Shown: piece after piece, positions 1-7,227 of the stretch | Layout of the letters: each line of letters begins with the position of its first letter | Position numbering within the stretch: the first letter of the stretch is position 1 | From: Verrucomicrobiota bacterium | GTDB lineage: Bacteria > Verrucomicrobiota > Verrucomicrobiia > Verrucomicrobiales > Akkermansiaceae | Assembly (NCBI GenBank): GCA_004293445.1 | Contig: RDYP01000006.1 | Span: forward strand, 62,001 to 126,000 | Direction: 5' to 3' | Length of the DNA stretch: 64,000 bases | Notes under the pieces: generated by a model | The model's database searches: none | Seen by the model: only the letters and a program-made list of their open reading frames with translations | Told to the model about the DNA's origin: nothing | Made by a program: the position numbers and the translations under genes

Positions 1-76
1 ACGGCCGCCACTCGACCGGGTTGTGCGCGTGCTGCAAAAGATAAGGCGAGGTTTCTTCGGCGAGGGCGTTCGGCAT
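1..76 (-). CDS. DUF255 thioredoxin-domain protein (YyaL/SSP411 type), N-terminal fragment
   Basis: Only the first 25 codons are in the window; the gene continues off the left edge. The predicted N-terminus MPNALAEETSPYLLQHAHNP followed by VEW is the hallmark opening of the DUF255/YyaL/spermatogenesis-associated protein 20 family (consensus N-x-L-x-x-E-[TS]-S-P-Y-L-L-Q-H-x-x-N-P-V-x-W). Family members carry a thioredoxin-fold domain followed by an alpha/alpha-barrel like N-acylglucosamine 2-epimerase; their reaction is not established. ATG is at 76-74. The 134 bases between this start and the cysteine desulfurase stop show no gene. Confidence 0.85.
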   Translation of the reverse strand, partial: MPNALAEETSPYLLQHAHNPVEWRP

Positions 77-210
77 GGGTCGGGGTGCTCAAGGAGTGCG
101 GCAGGCACGACTCAACAGCCCGCCGCTGGCGACCCGATAGCCCGAAGGCTCTCCCGACGCGAGGATCTTCCCGACCCTCTTCCGCAAAACGGAACACCCG
201 CCCGGTCCGC

Positions 211-1392
211 TCAGGCCGAATACACCACCACCGGCCCCGTGCTCCCCCCCTGCACCCGACGCAGCTTTTCCACCGCCTTCTTCACCGCCTCCGCTGCGGC
301 CATGGCCTCCTCCATCGTGTTCAGACAGGAAAAGCCGAACCTCAAGCTGCTCTTCGCCTTCGCATCCGAAAAGCCCATCGCCTTCTGCACATGCGACGGC
401 TGCTGCTTCCCGGTCATGCACGCCGAACCCGCGGAACAGGCCACGCCGAGATCATCTAACAGAATCAACAGACCCGCCGCCTCGCATCCCGCGAACGACA
501 AATGACTGGTCCCCGGCAATCGGTGCAACAAATCGCCATTGACCGTCACACCCTCCACCTCACCCACCAGCTTCGCCTCGAAGGCCGCCCGCAACGCGCC
601 CGGATGCGCCCCTGCCGCCAAGCGCGCCCGCGCCATTTCAGCGGCTTTACCCAGACCTACGATGCCCGCCGTATTTTCCGTACCGCTCCTGCGGTCCCTC
701 TCCTGTCCGCCACCGCGTACCATTGGCTCGAAACGACAGCCGCTCCGGATGTAGAGCGCGCCCACTCCCTTCGGTCCGTGGAACTTGTGCGCCGACAGCG
801 ACAAGAAATCCACCGGCACCCCGCGAACATCCACCGGGATTTTGCCCACCGCCTGAATCGCATCCGTATGAAAAGCCAGCCCACAGCCACAGGCAATCTC
901 GCAAGCCTCGTCCACCGGCTGAATCACCCCGGTCTCGTTGTTCGCCCACATCACCGAAGCAAAGCCGCCGCCCTCCCGTGCCGCCTCGCAAGCGGCCCGG
1001 AAATCCTCGACCCGCAAACGCCCACCACCATCCACCCCGGCACGCAAGACCGGATAACCAACATCGGCGAAGGTCTCGATCGGCCGCAGCACCGCACTGT
1101 GCTCGATCTCGCTCGTCACGACTTTCCCGTTCTTCCGCCCCACCAGTCGGGCCAGCCATTTCAGCGCCATGTTCGTGCTCTCCGTTCCGCCTCCGGTAAA
1201 CACCACCTCATCGGCATCCGCTCCGATCAACAGCGCCACCTGCTCGCGTGCGTCCTCGATCGCGCGACGCGCCTCTTTCGCTCCCGAGTAACCCGCGCTC
1301 GGATTGTGAAAACCGTCTTTCAACCAAGGCAGCATCGCATCGAGCACCTCGGGCAACAGCGGAGTCGTCGCATTGGCATCCAAATAAATCAC
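211..1392 (-). CDS. Cysteine desulfurase (NifS/IscS family, class V aminotransferase fold)
   Basis: A PLP enzyme that removes sulfur from cysteine for Fe-S cluster and thiocofactor assembly in the cytosol. The family N-terminus IYLDANATTPL follows a GTG codon at 1392-1390, which I take as the start; an in-frame upstream ATG at 1437 would add 15 residues with no family likeness. Visible motifs are the TGGGTEST PLP-phosphate region, NNETGVIQPV, the HTDAIQAVGK segment, the lysine loop SLSAHKFHGPKG and the active-site cysteine loop ACSAGSACMTG. Length is 393 aa, usual for the family. It is not next to a scaffold gene, but a NifU/IscU-like gene lies at 57.5-58.0 kb. IscS-, NifS- or SufS-like partition cannot be decided here. 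Confidence 0.92.
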   Translation of the reverse strand: MIYLDANATTPLLPEVLDAMLPWLKDGFHNPSAGYSGAKEARRAIEDAREQVALLIGADADEVVFTGGGTESTNMALKWLARLVGRKNGKVVTSEIEHSAVLRPIETFADVGYPVLRAGVDGGGRLRVEDFRAACEAAREGGGFASVMWANNETGVIQPVDEACEIACGCGLAFHTDAIQAVGKIPVDVRGVPVDFLSLSAHKFHGPKGVGALYIRSGCRFEPMVRGGGQERDRRSGTENTAGIVGLGKAAEMARARLAAGAHPGALRAAFEAKLVGEVEGVTVNGDLLHRLPGTSHLSFAGCEAAGLLILLDDLGVACSAGSACMTGKQQPSHVQKAMGFSDAKAKSSLRFGFSCLNTMEEAMAAAEAVKKAVEKLRRVQGGSTGPVVVYSA

Positions 1393-1463
1393 GGCAGCAA
1401 AATAAGTCGCCGACCCATCACCCGCAAGCCCCACCACCCCAGACTTGCCTCTCTCTTCTCCTC

Positions 1464-1919
1464 CTTGGACTGCGGCAGCCCGCTGCCGCTTTCAACCCCG
1501 CAGCCCGCTGCGGGGGAGCACAAGAAAAGCCACCCCCCAGCCCAAGCACCCTCAAAATCCCCCAGCCCACCCCACCGAGCCAGCAGGCTAGCTCCGGAAA
1601 AGCCTCTTCCTTGGACTGCGGCAGCCCGCTGCCGCTTTCAGCCCCGCAGCCTGCTGCGGGGAGCACAAGAAAAGCCATCCCCCCAGCCCAAGCCCCCCCA
1701 AAAAAAATCCCCCGACTACTCCCACCGGGCCAGCAGGCCGACTCCAGCAAAGCCTCTTCCTTGGACTGCGGCAGCCCGCTGCCGCCTTCAACCCCGCAGC
1801 CTGCTGCGGGGAGCACAAGAAAAGCCAATCCCCAGCCCAGCCTCCCCCAATCCCCAGCCCACCCCACCGAGCCAGCAGGCTGGCTCCGGCAAAGCGGCAG
1901 CAGGCTGCCGCAGTCCAAG
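1464..1919. repeat. Inverted-repeat element, subfamily 1, three tandem modules
   Basis: The segment opens with CTTGGACTGCGGCAGC and closes with its inverse GCTGCCGCAGTCCAAG, so it is bounded by terminal inverted repeats. Inside, the left-end module (CTTGGACTGCGGCAGCC[C/T]GCTGCCGC, then a second hairpin CCCCGCAGCCTGCTGCGGGG) occurs three times, at 1464, 1610 and 1760. Each copy is followed by the subfamily 1 spacer (agcacaagaaaagcc, then a C-rich tract) and by a GCCAGCAGGC arm. Only the last module has the closing right end. The stretch from 1920 to the next gene (2095) holds no gene I can support. Confidence 0.9.
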
Positions 1920-2095
1920 GTGCTCTCCACCCAAAGCCAACCACATGCCGCAACACAATCGTCACGTGAGGAAATCGCCACACCGAAAATAATGCGAACC
2001 TCGTTCCAAGATAAAGCATCCGCCCGGCACCGGGAGACGTGCTCAACCGATACCACACTCATTGCACGATATCATTATCCACATCTTACACTCCG

Positions 2096-3628
2096 ATGAA
2101 ACTCCACTCGATCCGCAAGCAATTGCTCATGACCGCCGGCCTCATCGCCACGCAGTCCGCCATGGCCGGAACCGATGTCTGGTTCACCCCCCTGACCCAG
2201 TCCGCTCCTGTCGTCGCCCCAAACGCCGTTGAGGAACTCTCCTCGCCTTGGGTCACTCCCGCCGGCATCACCCAAAACAACTGGGTCAGCCTCCGCGAAA
2301 TCGAAGACCAAGTGCTCAGCCCCGGCCAGTCCATCGTCCGCGTCCCTGGCCAAAATACCAGCGCCTCCATGTTCGACATGCTGGCCTACAATCCGGAAGG
2401 CACCCACGTTTTCATCCCTCACGAAACGCCCATCGGCGCCGGCTGCACCCGCTACGATATCTTTAGTAACAAAGCCGAGGTGATTTTCGCCGGCGACCAA
2501 AAGGGTGGCGCCACCCCAAGCGACTGGACCAACGACTTCGGTGCCTTCGACCCCTGCCGCTGGACCCCAAACAACACCCTCTTCCTCGCCGAAGAATGGG
2601 CAGGCCTCGGACGCGTCGTGGAAATCCTCAACCCGATGGCCCCTACCGCCGAAATCGAATCCCGCATCGTCGAAAGCATCGCCAACGTTTCCCACGAAGG
2701 CATCAACTTCAGCCAGAAGTTCAAGGACACCATCTACTACATCGACGAGTGGAACTCCGGTTCCATCTACAAGTTCGTCATGAAGACCCCCGGCGACTAC
2801 AGCGTCGGTCAGACCTTCGTGCTTTCCGTGGACGACTTCCTTGCTTCCGGCGGCGTTCCTGCTGCGAACTACAACGAAGGCGCAAACGCCACCGCCACCC
2901 GCGAAGGCATCGCCACTTGGATTCCCCTCACCGACGCCAATGGCGTGGCGCTCCCCGGCATCACCAATCCATTCCGCGACGGCCCAACCAACGATCCCCG
3001 CACCAACAGCAACACCATGGGCGGCCGCCCGGCCGCCGATGACGCTGGCGGCACTCCCTTCGGCCGCCCTGAAGACATGATCGTCAGCCGCAACTCCAGC
3101 GGCAACGAAATGCTCTACGTCGCCGTGACTTCCGAAAGCAAGGTCATCTCCATCGAGATCCTCGGCAAGGTCAAGCCAACCGGCAAGGCCATCGTCCGCA
3201 CGATGGCTTCCGAAAGCGGAACTCCGAAGAACCTCGGCTTCGCCGCGACCACCGGCGTGCTCAACTCCCCGGACAACCTGTCAATGGACGCCGCTGGAAA
3301 CGTCTACGTCATCGAAGACTCCCCGAACAGCTCCTCGACCGGCGGCGACATCTGGTTCATCCGCGACAAGAACAGCGACGGCGTGGCCGAGTCCCTCGAC
3401 CACTTCATCAGCATCCGCGTCAACGGATCGGAAGCCACCGGCATGATCTTCAATCCCGCCGTGCCCACCGAGTTCGTGGTCGCCGTCCAGCACCCGAGCA
3501 GCACCAACCTGACCTCCGTGCCCAACGGCATCGGCGACGCGGTCTGGAGCTTCAACGTGTCCGGCGCACCAAACGCCAAGGGCTACCTGAAGGCACTCGC
3601 CAAGGGCCGCTTCAACACCAACCAATAA
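2096..3628 (+). CDS. Secreted PhoX-like protein (DUF839/PF05787-type)
   Basis: Predicted secreted protein of 510 aa. ATG at 2096 is chosen because it begins a classic Sec signal (MKLHSIRKQ, hydrophobic stretch, cleavage after QSAMA). The mature part has features of the PhoX/DUF839 family of calcium-dependent beta-propeller phosphatases: an early PEGTHVFIPHE segment, AEEWAGLGRVVEI, SHEGINFSQKFKDTIYYIDE, RPEDM and a late NVYVIEDSPNSS stretch with a DKNSDGVAES acidic loop. PhoX enzymes are periplasmic or extracellular phosphomonoesterases, but several DUF839 proteins have no known activity, so alkaline phosphatase is only a possibility. A strong terminator follows at 3665. Confidence 0.65.
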   Translation: MKLHSIRKQLLMTAGLIATQSAMAGTDVWFTPLTQSAPVVAPNAVEELSSPWVTPAGITQNNWVSLREIEDQVLSPGQSIVRVPGQNTSASMFDMLAYNPEGTHVFIPHETPIGAGCTRYDIFSNKAEVIFAGDQKGGATPSDWTNDFGAFDPCRWTPNNTLFLAEEWAGLGRVVEILNPMAPTAEIESRIVESIANVSHEGINFSQKFKDTIYYIDEWNSGSIYKFVMKTPGDYSVGQTFVLSVDDFLASGGVPAANYNEGANATATREGIATWIPLTDANGVALPGITNPFRDGPTNDPRTNSNTMGGRPAADDAGGTPFGRPEDMIVSRNSSGNEMLYVAVTSESKVISIEILGKVKPTGKAIVRTMASESGTPKNLGFAATTGVLNSPDNLSMDAAGNVYVIEDSPNSSSTGGDIWFIRDKNSDGVAESLDHFISIRVNGSEATGMIFNPAVPTEFVVAVQHPSSTNLTSVPNGIGDAVWSFNVSGAPNAKGYLKALAKGRFNTNQ

Positions 3629-3664
3629 GCAAGCCCGGCCTCGAGGCCGACCTGCTTCCAACGA

Positions 3665-3695
3665 GGGCGGATCCGCAAGGGTCCGCCCTTTTTTT
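3665..3695 (+). terminator. Rho-independent terminator of the PhoX-like gene
   Basis: GGGCGGA (3665-3671) and TCCGCCC (3682-3688) form a 7-bp perfect stem with a 10-base loop, followed directly by seven T residues. It lies 37 bases after the stop codon. Confidence 0.88.
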
Positions 3696-3797
3696 GTCAT
3701 CATTCGCACGACTCTTCACATGTCACAAAATCGTCTCCTTCTCACGATTTCAAGGACAGCGGCACGCTTCGTAATCCCGAAGGCTCGCGCGCACCTC

Positions 3798-5429
3798 ATG
3801 AATCCCCACCACTTTCCCCTTCTCTTTCTGGCCTTCGGCTCACTCGCCCACGCCGCGGATCCCATCCCCATTCATCAGCAATTGCTGGAATCCCTGCGCA
3901 CTCACAAAGGCGTCCTGCCGCCCGTGCCCGACACTCATCCGATCAATACCCTCTCCAATCCCGAGGCCGTTGTTCCACCCCAGTGCTACACCCGCACCGA
4001 GATCCTCCACAACCCCTGCTACGTCTGCCATCAGGACCCCATCGAAGGCCGCGAAAACCGAATGGCCGATGCCGACCTCCAACAAGCCTACAGTTTCAGC
4101 GACATCGGCATGACCAATCAGTGGAAGAATCTCTTTGAAGATCGCCGCGAACGCGTCGCGAAAATCAGCGACGACGAAATCCTCAGCTACATCTCCGGCG
4201 ACAACTACTCCGAACTCCCCGCCCGCCTTCGCGAAGCCGGATTCAAGGGCTGGATCCCCGATCTCGCCAACCTCCACCTCGGCCATGCCGCCTTCGACGA
4301 ACAAGGCTTCGCCAAAGACGGCAGCCACTGGGTTGCCTTCAACTACAAACCCTTCCCCTCTACCTTTTGGCCAACCAACGGCTCCACGGACGACGTGATG
4401 ATCCGCTTGCCGGAAGCCTACCGCAGCACTGCCGACGGCAAGCCCTCCACCGACGTCTACAAGGCCAATCTCGCCATTCTCGAAGCCGCCATCAAAGGCC
4501 TGCCCGAAATTTCCTGCCTGCCCGTCGATGAAAACAATATCGGCCGCGACCTCGATGGCAATGGCACCCTCGCCACCGCCCACCACATCCGCGACACCCG
4601 ACGCTGGACCGGTGCGGCCGAGCCACTCCACCTCGAAAGCCACCTCTACCCCGAAGGCACCGAGTTCCTCCACACCGTCCGCTACGTCGGCGTCGGCAGC
4701 GACGACAGCATCGGAGTCTCCACCCGGATGAAGGAGGTCCGATACTCCAAAAAGGCCAAGGCTTACTCCAAGCCCATGTATGCCCGACGCTATGACCTCG
4801 AAGCCCAGGAAAAGGAAGCCGGCAACTTGCCCGCCTACCTCGACCTCGGCCACCACGGGCTCGACAACAACAACGGTTGGGCACTCCACGGCTTCATCGA
4901 AGACCGCCACGGCCGACTCCGTGCGATGACCTACGAAGAGAATTTTTCCTGCATGGGCTGCCACAACTCCGTCGGAGCCAGCATCGACAAAACCTTCAGC
5001 TTCCCGCGCAAACTCGACGGAGCCGAAGGCTGGGGCTACATCAACCTCAAGGGCATGCCCGACGCGCCCAACGTCGGCGAGACCGCAGGTGAAATCGCCA
5101 CCTACCTCGCCCGCGCCGGTGGAGGCAGCGAGTTCCGCAACAACGACGAAATGGCCGCGAAATGGTTCAAGCCCGACGGCAGCCTCGATCGCGAAAAAGT
5201 CTCCGCTGCCAAAGACGTTTACGAACTCATCACACCATCCCGCGAACGCGCCCTCGCCCTCAACAAGGCGTACCGCACCATCGTCGAAGATCAGGACTAC
5301 ATCCACGGCAAAGACGCCGTCCTCGTCCCACCCGTCAACGTCTACGACAAGATCGACAACGAAAACACCCCGACCCTCCCCCCCGAGCGCGTCTTCAAGT
5401 GGAACATCATCCTCGACTGGCCGGAATAA
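3798..5429 (+). CDS. Secreted dihaem cytochrome c-like protein of unknown function
   Basis: ATG at 3798 gives a 543-residue protein with a signal peptide (MNPHHFPLLFLAFGSLAHA, then ADP); an upstream in-frame ATG at 3720 would bury this signal. There are two haem c attachment motifs, CYVCH (residues 74-78) and CMGCH (385-389), more than 300 residues apart, so a periplasmic redox role is likely. Other visible features are a DENNIGRDLDGNGT segment (about 247-260) that could bind calcium and a conserved-looking GHHGLDNNNGWALHGF stretch before the second haem site. I do not recognise a named family. It follows the PhoX-like gene in the same direction but beyond that gene's terminator, so it is probably a separate transcript. 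It ends 12 bases before a repeat cluster. Confidence 0.75.
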   Translation: MNPHHFPLLFLAFGSLAHAADPIPIHQQLLESLRTHKGVLPPVPDTHPINTLSNPEAVVPPQCYTRTEILHNPCYVCHQDPIEGRENRMADADLQQAYSFSDIGMTNQWKNLFEDRRERVAKISDDEILSYISGDNYSELPARLREAGFKGWIPDLANLHLGHAAFDEQGFAKDGSHWVAFNYKPFPSTFWPTNGSTDDVMIRLPEAYRSTADGKPSTDVYKANLAILEAAIKGLPEISCLPVDENNIGRDLDGNGTLATAHHIRDTRRWTGAAEPLHLESHLYPEGTEFLHTVRYVGVGSDDSIGVSTRMKEVRYSKKAKAYSKPMYARRYDLEAQEKEAGNLPAYLDLGHHGLDNNNGWALHGFIEDRHGRLRAMTYEENFSCMGCHNSVGASIDKTFSFPRKLDGAEGWGYINLKGMPDAPNVGETAGEIATYLARAGGGSEFRNNDEMAAKWFKPDGSLDREKVSAAKDVYELITPSRERALALNKAYRTIVEDQDYIHGKDAVLVPPVNVYDKIDNENTPTLPPERVFKWNIILDWPE

Positions 5430-5441
5430 CAAAGCCTCTTC

Positions 5442-5760
5442 CTTGGACTGCGGCAGCCCGCTGCCGCTTTCAGCCCCGCAGCCTGCTGCGGGGAGCACAA
5501 GAAAAGCAAAATCCCCCAGCCCAATCCCCCCCAAAAAAAATCCAGCCCACCCCACCGGGCCAGCAGGCTGGCTCCAGCAAAGCCTCTTCCTTGGACTGCG
5601 GCAGCCTGCTGCCGCTTTCAACCCCGCAGCCCGCTGCGGGGAAGCACAAGAAAAGCAAAATCCCCAGCCCAAGCCCCCCCTCCCCCAAAAAAAACCGACC
5701 CACCCCACCGGGCCAGCAGGCTAGCTCCGGTAAAGCGGCAGCAGGCTGCCGCACTCCAAG
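5442..5760. repeat. Inverted-repeat element, subfamily 1, two tandem modules upstream of the RAYT gene
   Basis: Same architecture as the element at 1464: left-end modules start at 5442 and 5590, each with CTTGGACTGCGGCAGCC[C/T]GCTGCCGC, the CCCCGCAG..CTGCGGGG hairpin, the acaagaaaagc spacer and a GGGCCAGCAGGCT arm. The single right end GCGGCAGCAGGCTGCCGCA closes at 5760; its last part reads CTCCAAG instead of GTCCAAG. The next gene, a REP-associated transposase, starts 36 bases later. Confidence 0.9.
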
Positions 5761-5796
5761 ATCGACGTCCCTCACCGATTCACATATCAGGGAAAG

Positions 5797-6384
5797 ATGC
5801 CTGAAGATCTACCGGACGATGAAAAGTCCACCAAAGGCACCCGGGATTGGCCCCATGCCCCACCGCACCGACTCGGTCAAAGCGGCGTCTATTTCCTCAC
5901 CGCTCGAGCCGCCGAGGGCCGCGCACTGCTCGGAGACGATTCCATGAAGGACTGGTTCCAAGCGACGCTGTTCGAGATCTCCAACGACTTCGGATGGACG
6001 CTCGAAGCCTGGGCCATTCTATCCAATCACTATCATCTCGTCGGCCACAGCCCTCGAGGCCCGGATGGTGCGGAATCCCTGCGCGAAATGATCCGCAAGC
6101 TTCATAGCCTTACGACCCGAGAGCTCAATCGTCGCGAGAACCTTCCCGGTCGCACACGACTGTGGCAGAACTTCCGTGAAACCTGCCTGACCCACCAACC
6201 CAGCTACCTTGCGCGGCTGCATTACGTTCATCAGAATGCCGTCCACCACAAGCTCGTCATCCAGGGCTCGGACTGGAAATGGTGCAGTGCAGCTTCTTTC
6301 AAGAAAGCCGTCAGCCCGGCCTGGCTGAAGACCATCACCGGCTTTCCCTACGACGAAATCGCCGCCAAGGACGGCGACCTCTGA
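5797..6384 (+). CDS. REP-associated tyrosine transposase (RAYT; Y1/HUH superfamily, IS200/IS605-like TnpA)
   Basis: Single-strand DNA transposase-like enzyme of 195 aa. The HUH metal motif is H78-Y79-H80 within AILSNHYHLVGH, and the likely nucleophilic tyrosine is Y143 in YLARLHYVHQNAVHH, matching the family pattern Y-x-H-x-N-[PA]-V. The segment LWQNFRETCLT (122-132) takes the place of the usual W-[QE]-x-x-[FY] stretch. RAYTs are single-copy domesticated relatives of IS200/IS605 that act on REP palindromes. Here the gene lies between clusters of palindromic repeats (5442-5760 and 6424-6583), the expected REPtron-like arrangement. AGGGAAAG just before the ATG could serve as ribosome binding site. 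The frame is intact and the catalytic residues are present, so it is probably active. Confidence 0.88.
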   Translation: MPEDLPDDEKSTKGTRDWPHAPPHRLGQSGVYFLTARAAEGRALLGDDSMKDWFQATLFEISNDFGWTLEAWAILSNHYHLVGHSPRGPDGAESLREMIRKLHSLTTRELNRRENLPGRTRLWQNFRETCLTHQPSYLARLHYVHQNAVHHKLVIQGSDWKWCSAASFKKAVSPAWLKTITGFPYDEIAAKDGDL

Positions 6385-6423
6385 CTTGAACCGAGCAGCC
6401 CTCCTCGGACCTGCGGCATCAGG

Positions 6424-6583
6424 CTTGGACTGCGGCAGCCTGCTGCCGCTTTCAACCCCGCAGCCCGCTGCGGGGAGCACAAGAAAAGCCACCCCCAGCC
6501 CAAGCTCCCTCCAAATCCCCCGGCCCACCCCACCGGGCCAGCAGGCTAGCTCCGGAAAAGCGGCAGCAGGCTGCCGCAGTCCA
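6424..6583. repeat. Inverted-repeat element, subfamily 1, single complete unit
   Basis: The cleanest single copy, about 160 bp: CTTGGACTGCGGCAGCCTGCTGCCGC left end, CCCCGCAG..CTGCGGGG hairpin, acaagaaaagcc spacer with a C-rich tract, CCGGGCCAGCAGGCT arm, and GCGGCAGCAGGCTGCCGCAGTCCA right end. Three hairpins share a CAGCCTGCTG-type core. It lies between the RAYT stop (6384) and the stop codon of the HTH gene on the other strand (6587), so it may also serve as a bidirectional terminator. Confidence 0.9.
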
Positions 6584-6586
6584 CAC

Positions 6587-7000
6587 TCACTCATCCATCC
6601 CGTCGGCGACCTTGGTCTCCGGCAAGGGCTTGATCTTCGGATAAGCCCCCTGCCGCTTTTTCGCCAAAATCTCGTCCGCCTTCTCCAAAATCGCATCGCG
6701 GCAGAAGACCTTGAAACTCTCCGCCCCGGCGAGCCGACTCGCGACATCGGCCCGGTCAAATTGCTCGTCCGTCTCGAAGATCTGATTCCATGGCGGCACA
6801 TCCGGCCGAACCTCCTTCTGCCGCGCTGCTTCGAGCGCCAGAACCCGGGTGACTTCCTCCATGAATTCGATCGTCCGCTTCCCCTTCGGACCGAGATACT
6901 GACGGATCGTGTTCTCACTCAGCTTCAGCTGCTTCGCGAGCCACTTCCGGTCTTTCCCGATGGTCGCCAAAAGCCGCGGAATGTCCTGATGCTCAATCAC
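6587..7000 (-). CDS. Small helix-turn-helix protein, possible regulator of the adjacent restriction-like cluster
   Basis: 137 aa. Residues 8-40 (LLATIGKDRKWLAKQLKLSE then NTIRQYLGP) fit a lambda-repressor/XRE-like helix-turn-helix: a short helix, the WLAKQLKLSE turn region and a recognition helix NTIRQYL. The rest is charged and helical (FMEEVTRVLALEAARQKEVR, later DAILEKADEILAKKRQG) without a recognised domain. It is divergent from the SNF2 helicase gene at 7228, and the 227-bp gap between them contains several inverted repeats, a layout typical of an autoregulating repressor controlling a defence operon. This role is inferred from position only. The C-terminus ends three bases from a repeat element. 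Confidence 0.6.
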   Translation of the reverse strand: MIEHQDIPRLLATIGKDRKWLAKQLKLSENTIRQYLGPKGKRTIEFMEEVTRVLALEAARQKEVRPDVPPWNQIFETDEQFDRADVASRLAGAESFKVFCRDAILEKADEILAKKRQGAYPKIKPLPETKVADGMDE

Positions 7001-7045
7001 CCCGCCATGTTAGACCACGGTTTCGAAGTCGGGAGCCCTGAGTCA

Positions 7046-7076
7046 CTATTCGCTATCGAATAGACACTTCGTCTAT
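7046..7076. promoter_or_regulatory. Two overlapping inverted repeats in the divergent promoter region
   Basis: CTATTCG (7046-7052) pairs with CGAATAG (7057-7063) across a 4-base spacer. Overlapping it, ATAGAC (7060-7065) pairs with GTCTAT (7071-7076) across 5 bases. The two hairpins are mutually exclusive because they share bases 7060-7063. They lie between the divergent HTH and SNF2 genes; operator or attenuator use is possible but unproven. A further short hairpin, AGACA/TGTCT with a trailing T run, lies at 7185-7204 just before the SNF2 start. Confidence 0.4.
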
Positions 7077-7119
7077 CCGCTCTTGGTTTCGAAATCCCTA
7101 CTAACCAATCGAAAAGTAA

Positions 7120-7133
7120 TTCTTTATAAAGAA
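7120..7133. promoter_or_regulatory. Palindrome with TCTTTATAAAGA core upstream of the SNF2 gene
   Basis: TTCTTTATAAAGAA is a perfect 14-bp palindrome in the AT-rich gap between the divergent HTH and SNF2 genes. Its central 12 bases, TCTTTATAAAGA, recur exactly inside the 28-bp palindrome before the DUF4143 ATPase gene (13703-13714). A shared operator, perhaps for the neighbouring HTH protein, is an inference. Confidence 0.4.
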
Positions 7134-7227
7134 AGAATCATAGCCACGAACAGCTAGATCCATGAAACGCCAAGCTTGCCGATGAGACAGTTTTTGTCTT
7201 TTTTGGCTATCTAATTGCGATCACGGA

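Noticed and set aside
3840-5708. Minus-strand open frame of 622 codons
   Set aside because: Antisense to the dihaem protein gene and running into repeat sequence; Val/Gly-rich shadow caused by high GC.
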